NCBI RefSeq assembly: GCF_018614135.1
Contig: NZ_JAGGOW010000034.1
Location: forward strand, 1-42,985
Direction of reading: 5' to 3'
DNA from: Streptomyces sp. ISL-66
GTDB lineage: Bacteria > Actinomycetota > Actinomycetes > Streptomycetales > Streptomycetaceae
Length of the DNA stretch: 42,985 nt
Shown here: positions 32,416-41,509 of the stretch, piece after piece
Layout: the number at the start of each line of letters is the position of its first letter
Numbering within the stretch: the stretch's first letter is position 1
Position numbers and translations under genes: made by a program
Notes under the pieces: model-generated
What the model was told of the DNA's origin: nothing
The model's database searches: none
Seen by the model: the letters and a program-made list of their open reading frames with translations, nothing else

Positions 32416-35400
32416 GTGGACCGAACCGACCGAACCGACCGAACCGACCGGAACTTCGACGACCTCGTCCGCGCCCGCACCGGATCCGACTTCATCGAGC
32501 GCCGCTGGCTCCAGGAACGGATCGAACGGGCGAGGGAGAGCCATCTCCTGGTCACCGGCGAGCCCGGAGCCGGCAAGACGAGTCTGCTCGCCGGTCTGGC
32601 CCGCGCCCACCCCGACTGGCTGCGCTACTTCGCCCGGAGGGACAGTCGCAGCGCGCTCGCCGGTGGAGACGTGCAGTCCTTCCTCCTCGCGATCGGCCAC
32701 CAGCTCGCCCGCCACCGCCCCGGCCTCTTCCAGCCGCAGCGCCTGGAAGTGGTGGTCCGTCAGCACGTCGATACGCTCCTGCCCGACGGCAGCGTGGTCG
32801 GGATCAGGATCGACGACCTGAAGGTCTCACCGTTCTACCGGACCGCGAGCCTGCACGTGGAACAGCGGGTCACCGAGGCGGCCGGAGCCGTCAGCGGCAT
32901 CGAGATCGGCACCGCCGGCGTCGAACCACGACTCCTGGAACCCGCCAACCTGGCCTACCTGGCACTGATCGGCCCGGCGGAGGCCCTGCTCGCCGAGGAT
33001 CCGACGGCCAGGATCGTGATCCTGCTCGACGCCCTGGACGAGTTCGGCGCGGGTCCCGCACCCACCAGCCTGCTGCGGTGGCTGGCACAGGGACCCGAAC
33101 TGCCCCCCAACGTGACGCTCGTCATGACCTCCCGGCCCCACGCCGCCCTGGCGCCCCTGCGGCACCGGGCCACCGAACTGCCGATCGACCCCACCTCCCC
33201 GCAGGTCGTCGAGGACCTGCTCGCCTTCGCAGCCCAGGTCCTGTCGACGGAGCCCCTCAGCGCCGCGGCCGAGGCCGCCGGCCTCTACCCGGACGCCTTC
33301 CACCGCGACGTCGTACGCCGCGCCGGCGGAAACTTCCTCTACCTCTCGACCTACGCCCGCGCCCTGGCCGGGGCCGTCACCGCCGCGGACCGCGGGCTCA
33401 CCGCCCGCCTGCTCGACCTGGCCGAACTCCCGCACGGCCTGACCGGCCTGTACGCCTACTTCGTCGAGACCGCCCGCGCCGACCTCGGCAGCCTCGGCAT
33501 GCTGGAGGTCCGCGAGCCCCGCGGCCCCGCCGATACGCTGACACCCGCCTGGGAAGGCGTCGGCCAGCCCCTCCTGGGCGTCCTCGCCGTCGCACGGGAG
33601 CCGCTGACCGTCGAGCAGCTGACCGCGCTCGCCGGTCTGCGGGTGTGGCCCCGGGCCGTACGCAACGTCCTGGCCCGGGTGCGCTGGCTCCTTGACGAAC
33701 GGGACGGCCGGACGAGCCTCTACCACGCGTCGATCGGGGAGTTCCTCACCGCCGAGCGGACCCGCCACGACCACCCCGACAGCTGGATCGACGCCGTCGA
33801 ATGGCACCAGCGGATCGTCCGCCACTACCGCGGCGCCGCCCGCGGCTGGGCCGAGGTGCCCTGGGACGCCGTCGACGGCTACGGGCTGCTCCACCTCGCG
33901 GACCACGCGCTGCTCAGCGGGCCCGCGATCGCAGGCGAGGCCGTCGGTGAACTCGCCTGCCCCGGCCTGCTGGAGGCGATCCGGCGGACCTTCGGCAACC
34001 ACCGCCACTTCCAACGCCTCGCCGCCCTTCTCGCCGACCACGCCATCGAGCACCTCACTCTCGAGACCGGCCTGCCGGCCGTCCTGTACCTCGGCATCGT
34101 CCGCCGCCAACTCCTGAGCACCAGCCGCACCGTGGCCCCGCCGACCCTCGGACTGCTCGCCCGCCTTGGACGCACCGAGGAGGCACTGGAGCACATGGCG
34201 GCCATGGAGCCCTCCCACCAGCAGTTCCAGGCGGTGTTCGCGATCCTGGAGCACGCACGGCCCGGCGACGGCGAACCCGTCCGCCGCGATCTGCTGGAAC
34301 TGCTGATCCAGACCGCCTACGCCATCCCGCCGAGCACGGACCGCTACGGGCGGGTCTGGCGGTCCACCGAGCCCTTCCGCACCGCCGCGAAACGCCTGGC
34401 CCCGTACGACCTGGACCGGGCACTGCGCCTGTGGCGGCACGCCTGGGACATCGACTTCGCCGACCGCGGCACGGGCGCGCCCGGATTCCAGGAGCCGCCG
34501 GACCCCGTCTACTTCGCCGCCGCCGCAGCCGAGAAGGACACCGCCAGGGCGAGCGCCCTGATCGCCTCGATCAGCGCCACCGCGGCCGGAATGAACCTAC
34601 TGGGCCTCGACCGAGGCCAGGACCAGCCGAACGCGTACCTCGACCTCGCGGCGCGGGCCGGGACCGGGGCCGCCGAGGTTCCCGGCCTGCTGCGGCTGGC
34701 CGAGCCGGGTCTGGCGAGGGCGAGCAAGACCACCCGGCTGCGCGGCCTGGCGAGGCTGGCGGCCGCCTGGGCCCCGTACGACCGGACCGAGACGCAGCGG
34801 GTCCTCGCCGCGCTGCGGGCCGAGGCGGACCAAGAGCCCCGGGACCCCCTGGGGTTCGCCCACGCGCTGGTCGACGCCGCGGCCGAGACCGCCGGGGCCC
34901 ACTTCGACACGGCGCGCCACCTGCTGCGACGCGTGGCGGAGCAACCGCTGAACGGGATCACGAACCTGGCCCATCTGCACATGGCCCGGCTGCTCGCCTC
35001 CTGGGGCGAGACGGAGCGGGCGCGCGTCCTCATCGACCGGGTGGTGGCCGCCGAGAGGCACGAAGTCATCCATGCGGGTGCGGCCCTGGGCACCTTCGAC
35101 CGGGGCGCCGCGCTCCGGATGCTGGAACGCGCCTACGACGGTCTCCCATCGGCCGACGACCCCGACGAACGGAGCATGCGCGCGCACCAGCTCCAGCAGC
35201 TGGCCATCGAGATGATCCGGTACGACACCGCGCGAGCGGCCCAACTGGCCCGTGAACTGGCCGGTACCGCGGGTGGTGGCTACGCATCGGACGGATACTC
35301 CACGCTGGTCCGCATCGCCCACGAGTGCCTCGACCGCGGAGACACCGCACAGGCGCAGGCACTCCTGGCCGAGTGCCTGCGCGCCGACGAAGGCGTCCCG

Positions 35401-36810
35401 ACCCTGGTGGGCGGCAGGCCGTCCGGCTTCTACCGGCCTGCCACCGACGGACCCGCCATGCCGATCGGACCCACCTACCTCCAGGCCGTCGCCCACCACT
35501 ACAACAGCACCCACGAGTGGGCGGCGCGCGCCAACAACTACTTCCATCGGGACCCGGCCGACGTGGTCCGCACCGTCTCGCTAGGCCCTTACAGCTGGGG
35601 CCGCACCGCCCGGACCCTCGCCGAGGCCCTCGCACGACGGGACCCGCGGCACCTGCCCCGCGCCACCGCCGTCGTGGACGCCCTCACCGACTGGGACGAG
35701 CACACGATCGGCCTGGCCGGACTCCTCCGCTGCGCCACCCCGCGGAACCGGCGCGCGAAGGCGCTCCTGTCGGACAGGCTGGACGAGGCGCTCGCCGCCG
35801 TACCCGCCTACGAATGGCTCGCGGGCGATTCCGACGCCGAGGCCTGGGCCTACGAGCGCCCCGACCACCGCGTGCGCTTCGAGGTCGCCCTGCGGACCGC
35901 CCCGTTCCGCCACCGAGCCCGCGAGCTGGTGGCGGGCGCCGCTTTCCTGTCGTTCGTCCTCGAACTGCACCGCACCGCCCGGGCGTCGCGGACCTTCGCG
36001 GACAGCATGCTGGGCAAGGCCCGCTACGACTCCGAGGCCCGGGAGACGCACGAGCGCACGCTCGGATCCGAATGGCGCCCGGACAGCGACCATCTGCTCG
36101 TCGACCTGACCCGGGCGGCCGCGGCCTTCTACGAACACACGGCGGCCGCCGCGGGCCAGCCCGTTCACGTTCCCCCCTCGCCGCGGCCGCACGAAATCCA
36201 GGAGCCGATCTACGCGGCCGCCGCGGAAGTGGTGTCACCGGCCGGCGGGCAGGGCCCCACGCCGGCTGCCCTCTCCTGGATCCGCGACCTGATCGCCAAG
36301 GGCCGGGTCGTAGCCGCCGCCCAACTGACCGCGTTCGCCGCGGAAGTCCACCCCGCCGACACCGAGCACGTGCGCGCACTGGCCACCGAGGTGATCGCCG
36401 CGACGGAGCGGACGGCACCGGTCACCCGGCTCGCCGCACTCGCGCGTCTCGCGCTGTCCCCGGCCCTGACCGACCTGGTCGACCCCACGGACGTGCTGCG
36501 GGAGACCACCCGCCCCGGTGTGCCGACCACGGGCCAGCCGTGGGTACCCCAGCAGGCCCGCCACCTGCTGTTCCCCGTGCAACTGACCCGTCACCCGTCC
36601 GCCGCGCTCCGCCAGTTCCACGACGCCGTCACCGACAGCTGGGAGGAGGCGACGGCCCTGCTGGAACACGGCTGCGAGCAGCTCCTCGACGCCCTCGGCC
36701 CCGACACCGTCACGATCCTGCACACGGCGATCCAGCGCGCCCTGCGGTGCACCTCGCCCGACGGCACGGAGCCCGACACGGTGGACGGACTCCGCCGGCC
36801 GGCGTCCTGA
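32416..36810 (+). CDS. Large STAND/NACHT-like NTPase with long helical-repeat C-terminus
   Basis: A 1464-aa protein. Residues 2-12 are an Arg-Thr-Asp repeat. The P-loop NTPase has Walker A GEPGAGKT at 48-55, Walker B IVILLDALDE ending at about 209 (D205/D208/E209), and a sensor-type arginine VMTSRP at 237-241. Between Walker A and B, residues 125-170 form an insertion reading GSVVGIRIDD to GIEIGT. A winged-helix-like segment carries LYHASIGEFLTAE near 435-447. About 1000 further residues are alpha-helical TPR/HEAT-like repeats (ARLGRTEEALEHMAAM, AQALLAECLRADEG). This is the plan of STAND signalling ATPases such as immune sensors. No known nuclease, protease, TIR or TM effector is seen, so the effector may be the 191-aa partner. 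Confidence 0.85.
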   Translation: MDRTDRTDRTDRNFDDLVRARTGSDFIERRWLQERIERARESHLLVTGEPGAGKTSLLAGLARAHPDWLRYFARRDSRSALAGGDVQSFLLAIGHQLARHRPGLFQPQRLEVVVRQHVDTLLPDGSVVGIRIDDLKVSPFYRTASLHVEQRVTEAAGAVSGIEIGTAGVEPRLLEPANLAYLALIGPAEALLAEDPTARIVILLDALDEFGAGPAPTSLLRWLAQGPELPPNVTLVMTSRPHAALAPLRHRATELPIDPTSPQVVEDLLAFAAQVLSTEPLSAAAEAAGLYPDAFHRDVVRRAGGNFLYLSTYARALAGAVTAADRGLTARLLDLAELPHGLTGLYAYFVETARADLGSLGMLEVREPRGPADTLTPAWEGVGQPLLGVLAVAREPLTVEQLTALAGLRVWPRAVRNVLARVRWLLDERDGRTSLYHASIGEFLTAERTRHDHPDSWIDAVEWHQRIVRHYRGAARGWAEVPWDAVDGYGLLHLADHALLSGPAIAGEAVGELACPGLLEAIRRTFGNHRHFQRLAALLADHAIEHLTLETGLPAVLYLGIVRRQLLSTSRTVAPPTLGLLARLGRTEEALEHMAAMEPSHQQFQAVFAILEHARPGDGEPVRRDLLELLIQTAYAIPPSTDRYGRVWRSTEPFRTAAKRLAPYDLDRALRLWRHAWDIDFADRGTGAPGFQEPPDPVYFAAAAAEKDTARASALIASISATAAGMNLLGLDRGQDQPNAYLDLAARAGTGAAEVPGLLRLAEPGLARASKTTRLRGLARLAAAWAPYDRTETQRVLAALRAEADQEPRDPLGFAHALVDAAAETAGAHFDTARHLLRRVAEQPLNGITNLAHLHMARLLASWGETERARVLIDRVVAAERHEVIHAGAALGTFDRGAALRMLERAYDGLPSADDPDERSMRAHQLQQLAIEMIRYDTARAAQLARELAGTAGGGYASDGYSTLVRIAHECLDRGDTAQAQALLAECLRADEGVPTLVGGRPSGFYRPATDGPAMPIGPTYLQAVAHHYNSTHEWAARANNYFHRDPADVVRTVSLGPYSWGRTARTLAEALARRDPRHLPRATAVVDALTDWDEHTIGLAGLLRCATPRNRRAKALLSDRLDEALAAVPAYEWLAGDSDAEAWAYERPDHRVRFEVALRTAPFRHRARELVAGAAFLSFVLELHRTARASRTFADSMLGKARYDSEARETHERTLGSEWRPDSDHLLVDLTRAAAAFYEHTAAAAGQPVHVPPSPRPHEIQEPIYAAAAEVVSPAGGQGPTPAALSWIRDLIAKGRVVAAAQLTAFAAEVHPADTEHVRALATEVIAATERTAPVTRLAALARLALSPALTDLVDPTDVLRETTRPGVPTTGQPWVPQQARHLLFPVQLTRHPSAALRQFHDAVTDSWEEATALLEHGCEQLLDALGPDTVTILHTAIQRALRCTSPDGTEPDTVDGLRRPAS
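32419..32455. repeat. 9-bp coding repeat (Arg-Thr-Asp) at the NTPase N-terminus
   Basis: Three perfect GACCGAACC units and a fourth degenerate one (GACCGGAAC) encode (DRT)n. A few residues later the conserved NTPase sequence starts. Confidence 0.9.
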
Positions 36811-37069
36811 GCGGCGGATCGCGAGGTCATCTGCACACGTCCGTGACGGCCGCTGCACGGCGGCCGATCCGGACTGGAGGCCGGACCGGAACCTCGGTGC
36901 CTGACTGGCGTACTCGATAGCCTTCATCGGATCTGGACGGACTTCCCGAGGCTCCGGATCGAGGTGTCCTACGAGGCTTCGGAGAGCCGCTTCGTGCTGC
37001 CTCGGCCCCACTCGTTGCCGGGGGGATATCGTGACCTGGGGCCGGACCAGCAGCGATGAGGAGGACGCG
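36811..37069. other. Intergenic region after the STAND gene
   Basis: About 260 bp with no recognisable gene. It probably contains the promoter of the 37070 gene; no clear -35/-10 pair. Confidence 0.4.
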
Positions 37070-37816
37070 ATGAACACGGCCGACGAGGGACGGCAGTGGC
37101 CGGACGAGGTCAGTGTCGACAACGCGAGGACGACGCTGCTCCAGCTCCTCGCGCGGGCGGGGGTCCCTGCTGACGACGCGCGGGAACTGATCGGGCTCCT
37201 GGAAGCGGGGGCGCTGGCTCTCGCGCACGAGCAGCTGAGCGGCGGCAGCGGCAGCGGCAGCGGCCGGAGCGTGCCCGGGGACAAGGGCGAGGCGTACGAG
37301 TCGGGCTGGCTCGACGGCGCCGGGGAGGTGCTGGCGGAGCTCGGGGCAGTCGCCGAGCGGGCCCTGCTGCGGGTCGTGAGCCCGGACGGGCAGGAGGGCC
37401 GGACGGGGGAACGTACGCGCGCCGGGCGCATGGAGGTCGAGCGGGCGAAAGTGGCGCTCACGCCCCTGTACTTGTCGTTCACGGCGGTCTCGGAACTGGA
37501 TCCGGAGGTCACCGAGGAGGTGCTCACCGCCGTCCTCGGCACGATGAGCCCCCGGCAGCGGGCCGCGTACGCCGGACGGCTGACGGCGTTCGCCAGGGCT
37601 CACCGGGACCGGCTGGAGCGACTGTTCGCGGAGTTCGGACCGGGCAGCGCCATCACGGTCCACGGTCGCTTCTCGCTCGTCCATTCCGTCACGAGCATCG
37701 CCGTACTGGAGCGCCTCGCCACCGCGCCGCAGGCGCTGCGCGAGGAGTGGGACGCCGCCGAGCTGCCGCCCGCGTGGCTGGACGGGCTGACCACCGCCTG
37801 GAACGCCCTGGCCTGA
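37070..37816 (+). CDS. Hypothetical protein (248 aa)
   Basis: Helical, soluble, no recognised domain. Visible pieces: ARTTLLQLLARAGVPADDAR, a Gly-Ser linker (SGGSGSGSG) near residues 56-64, GWLDGAGEVLAELGAVAERA, and a C-terminal helical stretch MSPRQRAAYAGRLTAFARAH. GAGGAGG sits 5 bases before ATG 37070, better than an upstream GTG at 37031. It lies downstream of the STAND gene in the same direction but 260 bases away, so a shared operon is uncertain. Confidence 0.7.
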   Translation: MNTADEGRQWPDEVSVDNARTTLLQLLARAGVPADDARELIGLLEAGALALAHEQLSGGSGSGSGRSVPGDKGEAYESGWLDGAGEVLAELGAVAERALLRVVSPDGQEGRTGERTRAGRMEVERAKVALTPLYLSFTAVSELDPEVTEEVLTAVLGTMSPRQRAAYAGRLTAFARAHRDRLERLFAEFGPGSAITVHGRFSLVHSVTSIAVLERLATAPQALREEWDAAELPPAWLDGLTTAWNALA

Positions 37817-37929
37817 ACGGCCGGGTGCCCCCGGCTGCTCGACCGATGGGGATCCACGAATCGGGTGGAGCGGTGACGCTACTCGCCCCACGGCGTGCTC
37901 ACGGCGGTGTGGGCCGTCTCGGGCGCGGG

Positions 37930-38030
37930 CGAGGGCTTGATGTCCCGGTGCATGATTCCGGCATGGTGGGCCTCTGCCAGGGCATCGCATATCTGCGCGC
38001 CCCATCGGGCGGCGTCCGGCAAGCCGACGG
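37930..38030 (-). pseudogene. Serine/threonine protein kinase remnant
   Basis: About 30 residues in one minus-strand frame read AARWGAQICDALAEAHHAGI then MHRDIKPS, the helix and catalytic loop (HRD-x-KPS) of a bacterial eukaryote-like kinase. No DFG region, N-lobe or remaining sequence is found on either side, so only a fragment survives. The rest of 37817-38377 has no recognisable gene. Confidence 0.7.
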
Positions 38031-38377
38031 CGCCTCGGCGCGGCTTTGCGTCCAGGCCCTCCACTCCCGAACCGGCTGCTGCCGAACCGGCGCGATGGCG
38101 ATCATGACTCGACTGCGACGGCGACACGCCCGATACCCAGAATCCCACCAAACGGCCGGGCGCCCACCGAGATGGTTACCCGAATCCGGATCAGCTTTCC
38201 ACCCGGACGTTGGCGGCCTTGCTGGACTCAGGTAGGCGGGTTGTCCTGGCCGGGCGCCCACCGATCCGCGGTAGGGGGCGGGCTGCCCGGCCGGGTGGAT
38301 TTTCGGTCCGCGTCGCGATGAGAACGGGCTCCGCCGCCGGTCTACCCTTCAGACCCATCGTCCCGGAGGAGTGGCAG

Positions 38378-38980
38378 ATGACCGAAACGACGATTCTCGA
38401 CCTCGGGCCACAAGCCCGGATCGTGGCCGGTCTCGCGGCGGGCGTTCCCGACGGCGGGCTCGCCGACCCGACGCCCTGTCCCGAGTACGCGGTCGGCGAC
38501 CTGCTGGGCCACCTCGCGGGCCTCGCCGTCGCTTTCCGCGATGCCGCCCGCAAGGACCTGGGCCCCACGACCGACACGGCCCCCGGCTCGGCCGCGCCCT
38601 CGCTGCCCGCCTCCTGGCGCGGGGAACTGCCCCGGGTCCTGGGCGAACTGGCCGAAGCCTGGGAGGATCCGGCCGCCTGGAGCGGCATGACCCGCGCGGG
38701 CGGCGTGGACCTGCCCGGCGACATCGCGGGTGCGGTGGTCATCGACGAACTGGTGGTGCACGGCTGGGACTTGGCGCGGGCCACCGGCCAGCAGTACGCA
38801 CCCGATCAGTCCGCGCTCCAGGCCGCGCACGCCTTCCTGCTGGCGGCCGCCGAGGACGAGAGCCGTGGCGGGGGCATCTTCGGACCCGTCGTGCCCGTAC
38901 GGGACGGCGCCCCACTGCTGGACCGGGCCGTCGGGCTGAGCGGACGTGACCCGGGCTGGACGCCGCCGACGACCCGGTGA
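38378..38980 (+). CDS. TIGR03086 family (mycothiol isomerase-like) protein
   Basis: A 200-aa protein. The N-terminal helix and DPTPCPEYAVGDLLGHLAGL match the DinB-like MDMPI fold. VVIDELVVHGWDLARATGQQ is the diagnostic second block with a metal-site His. The C-terminal FGPVVPVRDGAPLLDRAVGL with GRDPGW is the TIGR03086 signature. Probably metal-binding; substrate unknown. GGAGGAG is about 8 bases upstream of ATG 38378. Confidence 0.88.
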   Translation: MTETTILDLGPQARIVAGLAAGVPDGGLADPTPCPEYAVGDLLGHLAGLAVAFRDAARKDLGPTTDTAPGSAAPSLPASWRGELPRVLGELAEAWEDPAAWSGMTRAGGVDLPGDIAGAVVIDELVVHGWDLARATGQQYAPDQSALQAAHAFLLAAAEDESRGGGIFGPVVPVRDGAPLLDRAVGLSGRDPGWTPPTTR

Positions 38981-39153
38981 CGGAGGCGCGAGAGCCGGAT
39001 CGGCCAGACCCGCGCCGCCGTTCCGGGGGTCGGGCGTGAGGGGTTTCCCGTTCGGCTCGGTCTCGTCGGGGAAGGCCCCCACCACAGCTCATCGGAATCA
39101 CCGGTCGCGGCCGCCGCTCGCGACTGCCGATCGCGGCCGCCGATCAGAACCCG

Positions 39154-40437
39154 TCAGGAGCCGTCGGCGAAGACGGCGTACACGGACCGCCGGCCCGCGT
39201 ACTCGCTCACGTTCCAGATCACGGACTCGCGGTAGGCCCAGTCGGTGGTGGTGCCGCTGTGGAAGCTGAGGTCCTCGCAGCCGACACCGAGCCGGACTAC
39301 GGTGGAGGGCGTGTCGGTGCCGGAGGCGACCGTCCGCAGGTAGCCGTTGGAGGAAGGGCCGTCACTGCGCGACAGGTAGTGCTTGTTCTGGCGGGAGACC
39401 ACGCCCTGGATCTTGCCCTGTTGCACCGTGACGGCTTCGGTCGCGGTGGTGGAGGCGAGCCCGCGCGTCGTGTAGTCGAGCGGCCACCGCACGATCTTGG
39501 GCATCTTGACCTGGGTTCCGTTGCCGTTCCACCCGGGCCCGGAGTAGTCCACGACGGGGGCGTCCAGGCTGGCGGCGTACTCGGTGATCGTGAGGCTGTC
39601 CGGGCTCGACGCCCGGTCGAGCCCGATCGCCGAGAAGCGCAGCAGGGTGCCGGTGTTGTCGTAGGCGGCGATCTGCGGAGCGACGAACCGGTAGTCGTAC
39701 GCGTAGTAGCGGCCGTCCGTGTGCATCCCGCAGACGTCCGGGAGGCCGGTGCTGACCTCGAACATCCGGTCCAGATCGAAGACCCGCAGGCCCTTGTACG
39801 TGTCGACGACGTACAGCCGGTTGCCATACCACATGATCCCGCCCGCGTGCTTGCGGACGGGCTGGTAGGTGTAGGTGCCGTCGCTCGCACGGACCGGCTC
39901 GACGAGCAGGACGTGCCGGTACACGGGCGCGGAGGCCGAACTGTAGTCCACGAAGCTGAGGCGGATGCCCTTGTCGATCGCGAACTCGTCCACCTGGTCC
40001 TCGTCCGGGTCGGTCTCGAAGTACCACGACACCAGGACCACCCGCTTGCCGCCCGCGGGCCACAGCCCGGCGCCGAGCGCGTCGGCGCTCGTGGTGATCC
40101 CCTGCGGGATCCACTCGACCGCGTCCTGGTCGCCCGAGTTCCAGGTGAAGCCGTGCGAGAGCCCGCCTACGCCGGCCGGCGCCGAGGAGAGCTTGGTCGC
40201 GGGGCGGTTGGCGGTGGCCAGCACCTCGGAGACCCCCGCCGTGGGCAGGGACCGGGCCAGGCCCGCGATGTGGTCCGCGAACTGCCCCGAGGCGTTCGAG
40301 GTCCGCTCGGCCAGAGTGAACTGGCCGGGCGTGACGGTTCCCGCCTGCGCCGTGGCGGGGGCGAAGGCGGCGCCGGCCGCGGTGACGAACGGCGCGGCAG
40401 CCATTCCCTTGATGATCGTCCTGCGTGACATGGTCAT
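39154..40437 (-). CDS. Tat-secreted protein of unknown function (427 aa)
   Basis: The signal is a twin-arginine type: SRRTIIKGM (R5R6) followed by AAAPFVTAAGAAFAPATAQA with an AxA cleavage site. The mature part has repeated beta-propeller-like blocks (GNRLYVVDTYKGLRVFDLDR, DYRFVAPQIAAYDNTG) and ends CEDLSFHSGTTTDWAYRESV. A folded secreted protein with a possible beta-propeller; the cargo or ligand is not recognised. Start at 40437 gives MTMSRRT; the ATG at 40431 is a close alternative. Confidence 0.82.
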   Translation of the reverse strand: MTMSRRTIIKGMAAAPFVTAAGAAFAPATAQAGTVTPGQFTLAERTSNASGQFADHIAGLARSLPTAGVSEVLATANRPATKLSSAPAGVGGLSHGFTWNSGDQDAVEWIPQGITTSADALGAGLWPAGGKRVVLVSWYFETDPDEDQVDEFAIDKGIRLSFVDYSSASAPVYRHVLLVEPVRASDGTYTYQPVRKHAGGIMWYGNRLYVVDTYKGLRVFDLDRMFEVSTGLPDVCGMHTDGRYYAYDYRFVAPQIAAYDNTGTLLRFSAIGLDRASSPDSLTITEYAASLDAPVVDYSGPGWNGNGTQVKMPKIVRWPLDYTTRGLASTTATEAVTVQQGKIQGVVSRQNKHYLSRSDGPSSNGYLRTVASGTDTPSTVVRLGVGCEDLSFHSGTTTDWAYRESVIWNVSEYAGRRSVYAVFADGS

Positions 40438-40499
40438 GCGGCGAAAATCTAGATCGTCGCAACTCGTCGGCGCAAACCTTGGATGAGGATCAGTCAAGA

Positions 40500-40640
40500 G
40501 TGTTCGTGGGGGCCCGCTGTGCGACGGACCGAGGCGTACGAGTCGGCTGCGGGCCTTGGAAAACGGCAGCGAGACGTGACCCACCAGCGGGTAGCGGATG
40601 TTACGAACCCGCACCACGGCCCGCTCGTCGTAGATGCGGT
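40500..40640 (-). pseudogene. Unidentified coding remnant
   Basis: The minus frame reads [20 protein letters not shown] then LVGHVSLPFSKARSR, which looks like real coding sequence but has no start, no recognised family and no continuation past about 40510. It lies directly upstream of the Tat gene and downstream of the dehydrogenase remnant. Confidence 0.35.
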
Positions 40641-40649
40641 AGTCGTTGG

Positions 40650-40890
40650 GGGCCCTCACCGATGGGGGTGTCGATCGCGCCGGGGGCAACCGCCGCCACT
40701 CGGATCCCGCGGGGTGCCAACTCGACCGTCCAGCTGCGGGGCAGCGGCTCCAGGGCGGTCTTGGTCGCCGGGTAGACCGGCCGAGATCATCTGTGGCGTC
40801 AGCGTGCCGAGGGCGCCGCTGCGCACTATGCCGGCGTTGTTGACCAGGACGTCCAGCCGGCCGTGTGTCTTGAGCACGGGAGCGTCCGGG
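40650..40890 (-). pseudogene. Short-chain dehydrogenase/reductase remnant
   Basis: One frame contains GRLDVLVNNAGIVRSGALGT (the NNAG motif). Another, after a frameshift and an internal deletion, contains [20 protein letters not shown] then [19 protein letters not shown] (the YxxxK site and the substrate loop). The N-terminal Rossmann part and C-terminus are missing. Clearly a decayed SDR gene. Confidence 0.75.
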
Positions 40891-40969
40891 CCTTGGCGTG
40901 TGAGGCGCCCATGGTTGTACCGATGTTTCCCAGGGCCGGGCAAGGCCGGGGCGCCCCCACGGGCAGCGG

Positions 40970-41278
40970 CTAGCAGACGATGAAAATGCTCCGCCAGCCG
41001 ATCGGAGTGCGCTGCCCCGCGTTGCGATCGGACGGGAGCGTGAAGTGGGCGACGCCTTGAGCGTTGGGCTGGTTGTACATGCGCCCGGACTGGCCGTCGC
41101 CGTACCACTTGTACGACCCGTGGTACGGGATATTGGAGGCTCCGCAGGCGGTGATGACGTGGCTGCGCCCCGAGTAGCCCTCGCCTTCGTAGACGACGAG
41201 TTGTGACGCCGCGGCACTGCCGGCGGCAGCGACGACCGACATGGCCGCGGCGGCCAGGGCGACGGGAAACCTCTTCAC
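40970..41278 (-). CDS. Small secreted crystallin/I36-like protein
   Basis: A 102-aa protein with a Sec signal peptide (VKRFPVALAAAAMSVVAAAG then SAAA). The mature part opens LVVYEGEGYSGRSHVITACG, with the YEGEGYSG motif of beta/gamma-crystallin folds, and ends WRSIFIVC. Two Cys may form a disulfide. The set resembles peptidase inhibitor family I36 (Streptomyces metalloproteinase inhibitor fold). The GTG at 41278 has a GGAG about 7 bases upstream. Confidence 0.78.
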   Translation of the reverse strand: MKRFPVALAAAAMSVVAAAGSAAASQLVVYEGEGYSGRSHVITACGASNIPYHGSYKWYGDGQSGRMYNQPNAQGVAHFTLPSDRNAGQRTPIGWRSIFIVC

Positions 41279-41509
41279 GACATGACTCCTGAGCGTTGAT
41301 CGACAACACAACGATGCAGAGAGTAGTGAATCAGCTACCCACAGTGCACGGCTGACGACGCGCTTCCCACCGTCTGAGCAGTCGCACGGGCGCTTCGGTG
41401 CTGTCCGTATCTGTGGGATACGTAGCCGGATAGTCATGGTGTGGCGATCTTTCGGCTCGGAGACTGGAGGTGCCGCCGGAGGGGCCGGTAGGGCAGCCGA
41501 AAGGACCAG

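Noticed and set aside
32827..34440. 537-aa frame antisense to the STAND NTPase
   Set aside because: The opposite strand carries Walker motifs and coherent helices; this frame is a GC-bias mirror.
32416..36810. Assignment to a named anti-phage family such as Avs or CARD-NLR
   Set aside because: No effector domain typical of those families is visible, so a name would be a guess.
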